Shown here: positions 9,126 to 16,522 of the stretch, one piece after another
Layout: every line of letters begins with the position of its first letter
Position numbering within the stretch: position 1 is the first letter of the stretch
Origin: Chloroflexi bacterium UBA6077
GTDB taxonomy: Bacteria; Chloroflexota; UBA6077
Assembly: GCA_002436065.1 (NCBI GenBank)
Contig: DIXP01000109.1
Coordinates: 21,195 to 85,194 of the forward strand
Direction of reading: 5' to 3'
Length of the DNA stretch: 64,000 nucleotides
Position numbers and translations under genes: made by a program
The notes under the pieces: generated by a model
What the model saw: only the letters and a program-made list of their open reading frames with translations
Told to the model about the DNA's origin: nothing
The model's database searches: none

Positions 9126-9584
9126 ATGAAGGTCGTGTTGCTGAAGGATATCCAGGGGCTAGGCAAGGAAGGCCAGGTCAAGGATGTGGCCGACGGCTAC
9201 GCCCGCAACCTGCTCCTGCCCCAGGGGCTCGCCGCCCCCGCCACCAAGGGCGTCATGAAAGAGTTGGAGATCAGGCAGGCCGCCGATAGGAAGCGCCAGG
9301 CCCAGGTCGACGAGGAGATGAAGGCCGTGGGCGGCAAGATCTCCGCCGGCACCGTCACCGTTCGCTCCAAGGTGGGCGAGGGCGGCAAGCTGTACGGCTC
9401 CATCACCAACGCCGACGTGGCCGAGGCTATAGAGCAGCAGCTCGGCCAGACGGTGGACAAGCGCAAGATCGAGATCGAAGAGCCCATCCGCCATGTGGGC
9501 GAGTACAAGATCCCTATCAAGCTCTCCAACAACGTCAGCGCCACCGTGACCCTGGTCGTCCAGGGTGAGGAAGGCGCCGAGTAG
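9126..9584 (+). CDS. rplI: 50S ribosomal protein L9
   Basis: A 152-residue L9 of normal length. The N-terminal rRNA-binding domain reads MKVVLLKDIQGLGKEGQVKD, then VADGYARNLLLPQGLA. A long connecting helix follows, then the C-terminal domain (GKLYGSITNADVAEAI and IKLSNNVSATVTLVV). The ATG at 9126 is chosen because AGAGGAG lies 9-14 bases upstream and L9 begins exactly there. The frame stays open for 61 residues upstream, but that part is not L9. It is followed by replicative helicase dnaB, a pairing common in many bacteria. Confidence 0.97.
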   Translation: MKVVLLKDIQGLGKEGQVKDVADGYARNLLLPQGLAAPATKGVMKELEIRQAADRKRQAQVDEEMKAVGGKISAGTVTVRSKVGEGGKLYGSITNADVAEAIEQQLGQTVDKRKIEIEEPIRHVGEYKIPIKLSNNVSATVTLVVQGEEGAE

Positions 9585-9596
9585 CTACTGGCGGGT

Positions 9597-9664
9597 ATTG
9601 GGTTCTGGGTGCTGGGCTCTATGCTCTGGATTCCCAGCACCCAGAGCCCAACACCCAGAACTCG
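9597..9664. repeat. Imperfect inverted repeat between rplI and dnaB
   Basis: Two arms rich in the words TGGGTTCTGGGTGCTGGG and its complement CCCAGCACCCAGAGCCC face each other around a short spacer. Such word-repeat palindromes are dispersed in many genomes. Here it sits just before dnaB and may form a hairpin in the rplI-dnaB transcript. It leaves dnaB without an obvious Shine-Dalgarno. Confidence 0.65.
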
Positions 9665-9674
9665 GACTACCCCC

Positions 9675-11033
9675 ATGACCATAGACCGCATCGAAACCCA
9701 GCACCCCATCGACAGGCTGCCACCACAGAACCCGGAGGCCGAGGAGGCTGTCCTGGGCAGTATCCTCATGGACCCAGAGTCCATCGGGAAGGTGGCCTCC
9801 TTCCTGAAGTCGACGGACTTCTACCGAGAGCGCAACGGCGCCATCTTCTCGGTGATGGTGGACCTCTACGACCGCCACGACCCGATCGACTTCCTCTCCG
9901 TCACCGACGAGCTGAAACGAGCTGGGCGCTACGATGAGGTGGGCGGCCTCGCCTACCTCTCACAGTTGGTGGGGGTCGTTCCCACTGCCGTCCACATCGA
10001 GCACTACGGCAAAATCGTGGAGCGCACCTCCGTCAAGCGGCGGCTGATCAGCACCGCCGGCAAGATCGCCGCCGTGGCCTACGACGACGCCCTGGACGTG
10101 GCGACCACCATCGAGAAGGCCGAGCAGCTGCTGTTCGGCGTCGCCCAGCGCCGCTCCACCCGCGACTTCGAGCCCCTCGGCGTGATCCTGGCCGACTACC
10201 TTGAGGAGATGCAGAAGCAGGCGGCCGACGACAACAAAGGTCGCGGCATCCCCACCGGCTTCGTCGATCTGGAGAAGCTGACGGGCGGCCTCCAGCGCTC
10301 GGACCTGGTTATCCTCGCGGCCCGCCCGAGCATGGGGAAAAGCTCCCTCGCCCTCAACATGGTCCAGGCCGCCGCGCTGCAGCACCACGCCTGCTGCGCA
10401 TTCTTCAGCCTGGAGATGAGTAAGCAGCAGCTCGCCCATCGCCTCCTATGCTCGGAGTCAGGCGTCGATGCCACCCGTCTCCGGCTGGGGGAGATCAACG
10501 ATGCGGAGCAGCGCAAGCTGAACCACGCCTTCGAGCAGCTCTCCGAGGCCCCCATCTACATAGACGATACCGCCTCCATCCCGCTGTCCGAGATGCGAGC
10601 CAAGGCCCGCCGCCTCCACAACGAGGTGGGGATCGACCTGCTGGTGGTGGACTACCTGCAGCTGATCACCGCGGGCCACGGCGGCGACAACCGGGTCCAG
10701 GAGATCTCCGAGATCTCCCGCTCCCTCAAGGCCCTCGCCAGGGAGCTGAACGCCCCCGTGCTCGCCCTCTCCCAGCTATCCCGCGCCGTGGAGGCCCGCA
10801 CCCCCCACATCCCCATGCTCTCCGACCTCCGTGAGTCGGGCTCGATTGAGCAAGACGCGGATGTGGTGCTCTTCATCTACAGGGAAGACATGTACAATAA
10901 GGAAACGGAGAAGAAGGGGATAGCGGACGTCATCGTGGCCAAGCACCGCAACGGCCCCACCGGGCAGTTCTCGCTTCTCTTCCTGGAGAAGTCCACCCGT
11001 TTCGTCAACTTCGAGGCCTACCGCAATGACTAG
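9675..11033 (+). CDS. dnaB: Replicative DNA helicase DnaB
   Basis: A 452-residue RecA-fold hexameric helicase that unwinds DNA at the replication fork. The N-terminal domain begins DRLPPQNPEAEEAVLGSIL. Walker A is VILAARPSMGKSSLALN (about residues 212-228). Walker B is LLVVDYLQLI, followed by the classic ISRSLKALARELNAPVLALSQLSR and LRESGSIEQDADVV motifs. No intein or insertion is seen. ATG 9675 is preferred over an upstream in-frame ATG at 9609 because the latter lies inside a dispersed inverted repeat. The helicase-loading genes follow 24 bases downstream. Confidence 0.97.
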   Translation: MTIDRIETQHPIDRLPPQNPEAEEAVLGSILMDPESIGKVASFLKSTDFYRERNGAIFSVMVDLYDRHDPIDFLSVTDELKRAGRYDEVGGLAYLSQLVGVVPTAVHIEHYGKIVERTSVKRRLISTAGKIAAVAYDDALDVATTIEKAEQLLFGVAQRRSTRDFEPLGVILADYLEEMQKQAADDNKGRGIPTGFVDLEKLTGGLQRSDLVILAARPSMGKSSLALNMVQAAALQHHACCAFFSLEMSKQQLAHRLLCSESGVDATRLRLGEINDAEQRKLNHAFEQLSEAPIYIDDTASIPLSEMRAKARRLHNEVGIDLLVVDYLQLITAGHGGDNRVQEISEISRSLKALARELNAPVLALSQLSRAVEARTPHIPMLSDLRESGSIEQDADVVLFIYREDMYNKETEKKGIADVIVAKHRNGPTGQFSLLFLEKSTRFVNFEAYRND

Positions 11034-11057
11034 ACCGAGACGCGGAGCACTTCCGCG

Positions 11058-11780
11058 ATGAAGAAGTTCGCAGGCTTCCCGGACAGGATGCAGTTCACCC
11101 CGCTGCCGAACCTGTTCTTCAGCTCCCTGCTGGCCCAGATCGACGACCTGGCCGAGTTGAAGGTGACCCTGCACCTCTTCCGGGCGCTGTATGAGCAGAG
11201 GGGCTTCCCTCGCCTGGTCCGGCTGAGCCAGCTGGCCGCCGACCGCGCCCTGCTCTCCATGCTCCAGCCCCCGGTGGGCGAGCCACCCGACCAGCGGCTG
11301 CTCTCCGCCCTGGATCGGGCCTGCGCCCGCGGCACCTTCCTCGGAGCGGCGCTCCAGGAGACATCCGAAGACCGGTGCTATTTCCTGAACACCGCCCTCA
11401 ACAGGGAGCTACTGAAGCAGGTGGAGCGGGGTGAGCGGACCCTGGCCGAGGGGGCGGTGACCCGGGTGGAGTGGGCTACCCTGCCTGAGCAGCGCCCCAC
11501 CATCTACGACCTGTACGAGCAGAACGTGGGGCTGATAACGCCACTGATAGCCGAGGAGCTGCAGCAGGCGGAGGAGAGCTATCCCCCGGACTGGATAGAG
11601 GATGCCTTCCGCGAGGCCGTCAGCTACAACAAACGCCACTGGCGCTACGTGCGCCGCATCCTGGAGAACTGGGCCACGAACGGGAGGGGCGAGGATGGAA
11701 AGGGTAGGCGACATTCTAAGGGGTCTGATTCCCCCTCCAAGTACCTCGAGGGAAAGTACTCCCACCTCCTCCAGCGATAG
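11058..11780 (+). CDS. DnaD-domain replication initiation/primosome protein
   Basis: A 240-residue protein. Its N-terminal 130 residues resemble the winged-helix part of DnaD-like proteins (FTPLPNLFFSSLLAQIDDLAEL). Residues about 145-210 match the DnaD/DnaB_2 C-terminal domain (LYEQNVGLITPLIAEEL, then PPDWIEDAFREAVSYNKR and WRYVRRILENW). In Firmicutes DnaD helps load the replicative helicase. The position between dnaB and a DnaC/DnaI-like ATPase supports the same role here. Its last 86 bases overlap the proposed start of the loader ATPase, so the two are probably translationally coupled. Confidence 0.85.
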   Translation: MKKFAGFPDRMQFTPLPNLFFSSLLAQIDDLAELKVTLHLFRALYEQRGFPRLVRLSQLAADRALLSMLQPPVGEPPDQRLLSALDRACARGTFLGAALQETSEDRCYFLNTALNRELLKQVERGERTLAEGAVTRVEWATLPEQRPTIYDLYEQNVGLITPLIAEELQQAEESYPPDWIEDAFREAVSYNKRHWRYVRRILENWATNGRGEDGKGRRHSKGSDSPSKYLEGKYSHLLQR

Positions 11781-13131
11781 GGAGGAGGCGGAGGCGCAGC
11801 CAGCCTGCCCCATCTGCAAGGGGGCGGGCTTCCTCCGCATGGACGTTTCCCCGAGCCATCCGGATTTCGGCAAGCTGGTGCCCTGCAAGTGCCGAAGCCA
11901 GGGCCTCACCCACGATCGTCTGAACCGGCTGCAGCGGCTCAGCAACCTCGGCCCCCTCGTCCGGCTCACCTTCGACAACCTCATCAAGGAGGGCCGGCGG
12001 CCGGACGAGGCCAGTCGGGAGCGCTTCCGCTCCGCCTACAATCGCTGCTGGGAGTACGCCCAGGCGTCCCAGGGGTGGCTCGTGCTGTGGGGTCCCAGCG
12101 GCTGCGGCAAGACTCATCTGGCGGCAGCCATCGCCAACGAGCGCATCCGCGTCGGCGACCCGGTCCTCTTCGTGGTGGTGCCCGACCTGCTGGACCACCT
12201 GCGGGCCTCCTTCAGCCCCAGCAGCGAGATCCCCTACGACGAACTGTTCGAGAATGTCAAGGCCGCCCCCCTCCTGATCCTGGACGACCTTGGAACCCAG
12301 AGCAGCACCCCCTGGGCCCAGGAGAAGCTGTTCCAGATCTTCAACCACCGCTACAACGCCCAGCTGCCCACGGTCGTCACCACCAACCGCAGCCTGGATG
12401 AGATCGAGGAACGGCTCCGCTCCCGCATGACCGACCCCGCCCTCGGCAAGGTGTTCGAGGTGGAGGAGCGAACATCCCCCGCCCAGGAGCGGCTCTCCGC
12501 CGACCTTCCCGAGCTACTCAAAGGCATGACCTTCGAGAATTTCGAGCCCCGGGGACAGGCCGTGGACCCGAAGGCGCTGGATAGCCTGAAGAACGCCTTC
12601 AAGCTGTCCAGGCTGTACGCGGAGGATCCTCACCTCTGGTTGGTGCTGCTGGGGACCACCGGCTGCGGCAAAACCCACCTGGCGGCGGCCGTCGCCAACC
12701 AGGTGATCGCCCGGGGCGAGCCGGTCTACTTCGTCGTCGTGCCAGACCTGCTAGACCACCTTCGTTCGGCCTACAGCCCCGACAGCAAGGTGTCCTACGA
12801 CCAACTGTTCGAGAATGTCAAGGCCGCCCCCCTCCTGATTCTGGACGACCTCGGCGCCCACAGCAGCACCCCCTGGGCGGAGGAGAAGCTGTACCAACTC
12901 ATAAACCACCGCTACAACCACCGCCTGCCCACGGTGATCACCACCAACCTCGCCCTGGACGAACTGGACGAGCGGCTCGCCTCCCGCCTTGCCGACGTCC
13001 GCGTGAGCATGCTCTGCCCCATCACAGCCCCCACCTTCCGGGCAACCCCCCAGTGCGGTAGGATCGGAGGCAAGAAGCCACCGTCGAGGCGGGGACGCGG
13101 AGACACGGAAACACGCCGACGCGAAGATTAG
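11695..13131 (+). CDS. DnaC/DnaI-like helicase-loader ATPase with two tandem AAA+ domains
   Basis: About 478 residues from the ATG at 11695, which has GAGG just upstream and overlaps the DnaD gene. An N-terminal Cys cluster (CPIC, then PCKC, about residues 37-64) resembles the zinc-binding part of DnaI. Two complete DnaC-type AAA+ modules follow. Walker A is GPSGCGKTH at about 133 and GTTGCGKTH at about 320. Walker B is LLILDDLG at about 191 and 379. Both have sensor TTN motifs. Usual loaders are about 250-310 residues with one module, so this is an internal duplication. The copies are 561 bases apart and share a 37-base identical DNA stretch. The last 30 residues are read from a low-complexity GACGCGGAGAC repeat and may be a newly acquired tail. 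Confidence 0.85.
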   Translation: MERVGDILRGLIPPPSTSRESTPTSSSDREEAEAQPACPICKGAGFLRMDVSPSHPDFGKLVPCKCRSQGLTHDRLNRLQRLSNLGPLVRLTFDNLIKEGRRPDEASRERFRSAYNRCWEYAQASQGWLVLWGPSGCGKTHLAAAIANERIRVGDPVLFVVVPDLLDHLRASFSPSSEIPYDELFENVKAAPLLILDDLGTQSSTPWAQEKLFQIFNHRYNAQLPTVVTTNRSLDEIEERLRSRMTDPALGKVFEVEERTSPAQERLSADLPELLKGMTFENFEPRGQAVDPKALDSLKNAFKLSRLYAEDPHLWLVLLGTTGCGKTHLAAAVANQVIARGEPVYFVVVPDLLDHLRSAYSPDSKVSYDQLFENVKAAPLLILDDLGAHSSTPWAEEKLYQLINHRYNHRLPTVITTNLALDELDERLASRLADVRVSMLCPITAPTFRATPQCGRIGGKKPPSRRGRGDTETRRRED

Positions 13132-13151
13132 GGACGCGGAGACGCGGAGGG
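13090..13151 (+). repeat. Short degenerate repeat of ACGCGGAGAC words
   Basis: Three to four copies of words like GGGACGCGGAGACACGG lie in tandem, running through the 3' end and stop codon of the loader ATPase gene into the spacer. They explain the unusual Arg/Glu-rich tail of that protein. Confidence 0.6.
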
Positions 13152-13173
13152 GGCCGGGGGGTGGGGTCCGTCC

Positions 13174-14016
13174 CTACCCATCACCCCTCTTCGCCGGGAT
13201 GACCAGCTTCTGTCCCACCTTCAGCATAGCCCGGTCCGTCAGGCCGTTGGCCGCCATGATCTCCTCGATAGTCACCCCATACGTCTTGGCCATGTCGTAG
13301 AGGTTGTCCCCCGCCTTCACCTCGTGGAACTGTGCCCCCGGCGGAAGTGTGGAAGTGGGCATCGCCGTAGCCGGCGTGCCGGTGGGCCGCGCCGGAGTGG
13401 CCGTGGTGGCTACGCTGCCCCGGGTCGGCGAGGGGGTGGCACTCCCAGCTACCGAAGAACCGACCGCGGCCGTGGGCTGCTGCGCCACCGGCAGGCTGGT
13501 GGGCCCTCTGCCAGGCGAGGTGGAGCCGGTCGCTGGCAGGGCAGTTGGGCCGGAATCCACCGTCGCGGCAGCGGTCGGGGTGGATACCGCGGGGACGCTG
13601 GCTGGAAGACCAGCCCCCGCGGAGCCCGCACTGACGGCCGCGGGCGTGGGCGTGGGTGTCCCACCATTAGCGTTCAGTAGGGACGCATCGGAGACAACGG
13701 GCCAAATCAGCATTCGGATCACCACGAAGGAGACCAGCAGCACCCCGAGCAGCGCCGCAACACCCATCAGTCGTTGCCTCATCCCCGGCGACTGGACCGG
13801 ACCCCGGCTGGAGAAATCCCCCCTGGGGCTCACGTACCAGGGGCAGCGGCGATGGGAATCGCCTAGGCAATAGGCAGTCTGGCGCTCCTCTTCGACCCTC
13901 TGCGGGGTCGCCCAACGATGGCAGCGATGGGAGCCAGTGGCGGTGCCAAGCCAGGTGGAGGCGTCGCTAGCTAGCCCCAGATAGGGGCATACTCGGACCT
14001 CACTGCCCTCCTCCAC
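13174..14016 (-). CDS. Membrane-anchored LysM protein with N-terminal Cys/His cluster
   Basis: A 280-residue protein in four parts. Residues 8-60 are a compact cluster (VCPYLGLASDASTW, SHRCHRW, QTAYCLGDSHRRCPWY) with five Cys plus His, which could bind a metal. I associate this pattern with LysM proteins of Chloroflexota from memory. One transmembrane helix lies at about 84-108. A long Pro/Thr/Ala/Ser linker follows. A single LysM domain ends the protein (HEVKAGDNLYDMAKTYGVTIEEIM, then LKVGQKLVIP). The layout places the cluster in the cytoplasm and the LysM in the cell wall or exterior. It is divergent from the HNH gene. Confidence 0.85.
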   Translation of the reverse strand: MEEGSEVRVCPYLGLASDASTWLGTATGSHRCHRWATPQRVEEERQTAYCLGDSHRRCPWYVSPRGDFSSRGPVQSPGMRQRLMGVAALLGVLLVSFVVIRMLIWPVVSDASLLNANGGTPTPTPAAVSAGSAGAGLPASVPAVSTPTAAATVDSGPTALPATGSTSPGRGPTSLPVAQQPTAAVGSSVAGSATPSPTRGSVATTATPARPTGTPATAMPTSTLPPGAQFHEVKAGDNLYDMAKTYGVTIEEIMAANGLTDRAMLKVGQKLVIPAKRGDG

Positions 14017-14173
14017 CTGACACCTCCCAGATCAAACCTGGAGCGCTGGAGACGGCGAAGACATCCCGCAGACCAGCTTCGACAGGGGACTCTCCAGTAG
14101 CCTGCCGCCAAATACTATCAACTGCTCTCGCCTCGGTCAACTTTATGCTAACCGGCTGTTAACACGGCCGCGT

Positions 14174-14202
14174 TTGAGAGGCCGCGGGACCGATGTTACA
14201 AT
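14174..14202 (+). promoter_or_regulatory. Sigma-70-type promoter of the HNH endonuclease gene
   Basis: TTGAGA at 14174-14179, a 17-base spacer, and TACAAT at 14197-14202. The start codon is about 45 bases downstream, with GGGGGTGG as a plausible ribosome binding site. Confidence 0.65.
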
Positions 14203-14247
14203 AAAGCTGACAGAGGAGTTAGCCTGCCGTCCGGGGGTGGACAAACG

Positions 14248-14769
14248 ATGCAGTCTGTCTTGGTCCTGAATCAAAACTACGAGCCGCTCAACATCTGCAA
14301 CACGAAGCGTGCGCTTGTCCTGGTCGATGGTGGCAAGGCAGAGGTGTTGGAGCACGGTGAAATCGATATCAGGACCCCATCCCGCTCGTACCTCAGGCCG
14401 TCGGTCATCCGCCTGGTCTACCTAGTGAAACGTCCCCGCCCCAGGGTGAAGCTCTCGCGGCGCGAGGTCTTCCACCGAGATGACCACACCTGCCAGTACT
14501 GTGGCACCAAGTCCAGGGAACTCACAATCGACCATGTGATCCCGCGCCACCTGGGCGGGAAGCACAGCTGGAACAACCTCGTCAGTGCCTGCAAGACCTG
14601 CAACCACCGGAAGGGCGGAAAGCCGCTCGAAGACAGCAAGATGAGGCTGATGCGGATACCCTTCGAGCCGAAGGGCAACGGCTACTACATCCTGTACGAG
14701 CATCTCCAGCACTACGAGGAGTGGGCCAAGTTCGTCCCCGAGTGGGAAAAGGGCAACGGAAGGGGCTAG
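14248..14769 (+). CDS. HNH endonuclease family protein
   Basis: A 173-residue protein. The N-terminal 60 residues (QSVLVLNQNYEPLNICNTKR and ALVLVDGGKAEVL) are typical of a widespread housekeeping-like HNH family. The HNH nuclease lies at about residues 78-125: CQYCG, TIDHVIPRHLGG, NNLVSACKTCNHRKGG. It has two CxxC zinc pairs and the catalytic His of the DHVIPR motif. The biological role of this family is not settled. It may act in DNA repair or metabolism more than in mobility, because it has its own promoter and no mobile context. Its end overlaps the convergent TrkA-type gene by four bases. Confidence 0.88.
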   Translation: MQSVLVLNQNYEPLNICNTKRALVLVDGGKAEVLEHGEIDIRTPSRSYLRPSVIRLVYLVKRPRPRVKLSRREVFHRDDHTCQYCGTKSRELTIDHVIPRHLGGKHSWNNLVSACKTCNHRKGGKPLEDSKMRLMRIPFEPKGNGYYILYEHLQHYEEWAKFVPEWEKGNGRG

Positions 14770-15428
14770 GATGGCCCCAGGATGGCTATCCTCAGGTTCT
14801 GCTCCTGCTCGGCCTTGCAGAGAGCAATCACTTCGTCACCACTCTCCAGCACCAGTTGGCCTGAAGGAATGAGGAAGGCTCCCCCCCTTATCACCGCTGC
14901 AATCGAGGAGTCCTTCGGCAGCCCCAACTCGCCGATACTCTTCCCTGCTCCCCTCGACCGATCCTCCAAGACCGCCTCCACGATTTCGACCCCCATGTGC
15001 TGTATAGCCAGTAGATGGAGCAGCGCCTTCCTTGGCATCTCATGCTCGATCATGGACATCAGCATATTCGTGGCGCTGACGGTTACGTCTACCCCCAGGA
15101 GGCGGAACAACCGCTCGTTCTTGGGGTTATTGACCCTGGCGATGATCCTGGGAACCTGGAACCGGGCCTTGGCCACCTGGCAGGCAACCAGGTTGTCCTC
15201 GTCGTCACCGGTCACCGCCACGAGGACATCGGCCCTGCCCGCCCCGGCATCCGCGAGGATCGAGACCTCACAACCATCGCCCCACACCGCCACGTTGCCC
15301 AGTTCCTCGACGATCCGGTCGTATCTATCCTCGTTCCGCTCGATCACCAGCGCCTCATGGCCCTGCTCCAGCAACTCCTCGGTGAGATAGCGCCCGACCT
15401 TGCCTCCGCCGACAACGACGATGTACAT
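14766..15428 (-). CDS. TrkA-type NAD-binding K+ channel/transport regulator (RCK_N + RCK_C)
   Basis: A 220-residue regulator with a Rossmann RCK_N domain (MYIVVVGGGKVGRYLTEEL with the GxGxxG loop, then VIERNEDRYDRI). A C-terminal RCK_C-like domain ends in GELGLPKDSSIAAVIRGGAF and SGDEVIALC. Start 15428 is chosen over an upstream in-frame ATG because GGGGGAG lies six bases ahead. It starts 3 bases after the stop of the next upstream gene, a second TrkA-N protein, so the two form an operon. They may act as a split pair gating a K+ channel or transporter subunit such as the KtrB or KimA proteins nearby. Confidence 0.88.
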   Translation of the reverse strand: MYIVVVGGGKVGRYLTEELLEQGHEALVIERNEDRYDRIVEELGNVAVWGDGCEVSILADAGAGRADVLVAVTGDDEDNLVACQVAKARFQVPRIIARVNNPKNERLFRLLGVDVTVSATNMLMSMIEHEMPRKALLHLLAIQHMGVEIVEAVLEDRSRGAGKSIGELGLPKDSSIAAVIRGGAFLIPSGQLVLESGDEVIALCKAEQEQNLRIAILGPS

Positions 15429-15430
15429 TG

Positions 15431-15832
15431 CTACTCCCCCTGGATCATGTCGTGGAGTATCTGCGCCCCCACCAAGGTGGGACAATAGGTCCGGATGCCC
15501 AGCGCCTCAAAGATCTCTGCCCGCCCAACGTCGTACAGCCGGGCTATCACAGTCGGTACGTTGAACACCTTCTGCGCCACCTGCGATGCCATGACGTTGC
15601 GGTTGTCCCCCTCCGTGGTGGCAATGAAGACGTCCGCCTGCTCTATGCCTGCGCGCCTCAGCACATCCTCGTCGATGCCGGTCCCCAGCACAGTGCGCCC
15701 CCCAAAGCCCTCCCTCAGGCGGCGAAAGGCGCGGGCCTTGTAGTCAACTACCGTGACGTCGTGGCCCTCTGTGTCGAGGACGTTGGCCAGTCTGCTGCCA
15801 ACCCGCCCGCATCCCATGATCACCACCCTCAT
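15431..15832 (-). CDS. TrkA-N domain protein (single RCK_N domain)
   Basis: A 133-residue protein with only the Rossmann NAD(H)-binding domain: MRVVIMGCGRVGSRLANVL with GxGxxG, then VTVVDYKARAFRRL and ADVFIATTEGDNRN. There is no C-terminal RCK_C domain, so it is shorter than KtrA/TrkA (about 220). The neighbouring two-domain protein could supply the missing half in a heteromer, as in TrkA proteins that have two tandem modules. It lies between the universal stress protein and the other TrkA gene on the same strand. Confidence 0.87.
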   Translation of the reverse strand: MRVVIMGCGRVGSRLANVLDTEGHDVTVVDYKARAFRRLREGFGGRTVLGTGIDEDVLRRAGIEQADVFIATTEGDNRNVMASQVAQKVFNVPTVIARLYDVGRAEIFEALGIRTYCPTLVGAQILHDMIQGE

Positions 15833-15855
15833 CCCTTGGCACTCCTTTAGTCGTC

Positions 15856-16383
15856 TTAGCCACGATGCTCCTGCCCAAGGCTATAATTCGGCTCTCGGCA
15901 GATGCATACTCGACAGGAAGCGCTCCTGAGCACGTGCATCACGGTCTCCCCTAAGCAGAACTGGTCGAACTGCTTCTTGTAGCGCAGCCCCATGACGATC
16001 AGATCGATGCCCTTCCGATCAGCCTCCTCCACGATGGCCGTCCCCGCATCCCGGGCCTGGAGCACCTCTGTCTCTATATCCTGATGGCACTTTCGGGCTA
16101 CTTCCTCCGCCTTCAGGAGGATATTCTCCCCTCGCTCCACCTCCTGCGGAAGGTCCACCTCCAGCGGCAGGGTCCGTTTCACCTCGATCACATGGACCGC
16201 ATACAGCCGCGCATGGTTGCGCTTGGCGAGTTCACAGGCGAAGTTCACAACCTCGTTATCCCTGGGATCGCCGGACAATGGAACCAGGATCCTGCTTGGC
16301 TTGGCCAAGTCCCTCAACTGAAACGCCTCCGCAACATCTCCGGTTGTGCTTGCTGCCAGTACGCCACAGGAACATTGTAGCAA
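15856..16383 (-). CDS. Universal stress protein (UspA family)
   Basis: A 175-residue protein with one Usp domain from about residue 30: RILVPLSGDPRDNEVVNFA, ARLYAVHVIEV, GIDLIVMGLRYK and VMHVLRSASCRVCICR. The canonical ATP-binding G-x2-G-x9-G-(S/T) motif is not clear (MGLRYKKQFDQFCLGETV), so it may be a non-nucleotide-binding type. The first 29 residues are not conserved and the start may lie further in. It heads the Usp-TrkA-TrkA minus-strand operon, a gene association often seen around K+ transport. Confidence 0.85.
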   Translation of the reverse strand: MLQCSCGVLAASTTGDVAEAFQLRDLAKPSRILVPLSGDPRDNEVVNFACELAKRNHARLYAVHVIEVKRTLPLEVDLPQEVERGENILLKAEEVARKCHQDIETEVLQARDAGTAIVEEADRKGIDLIVMGLRYKKQFDQFCLGETVMHVLRSASCRVCICREPNYSLGQEHRG

Positions 16384-16522
16384 TTCCCACTGGACGCGGC
16401 ATTCTATCCTCCCCCCACCCCCCTGTCAAAAGAGACCCAGGGACGTGGGGTATTCGCAAGCGGAGGTCCAGCGGTCGGCCGCCTGCCGGCGAGGTTCGGA
16501 GCGTCCCCGCGTCACTCCCTGC

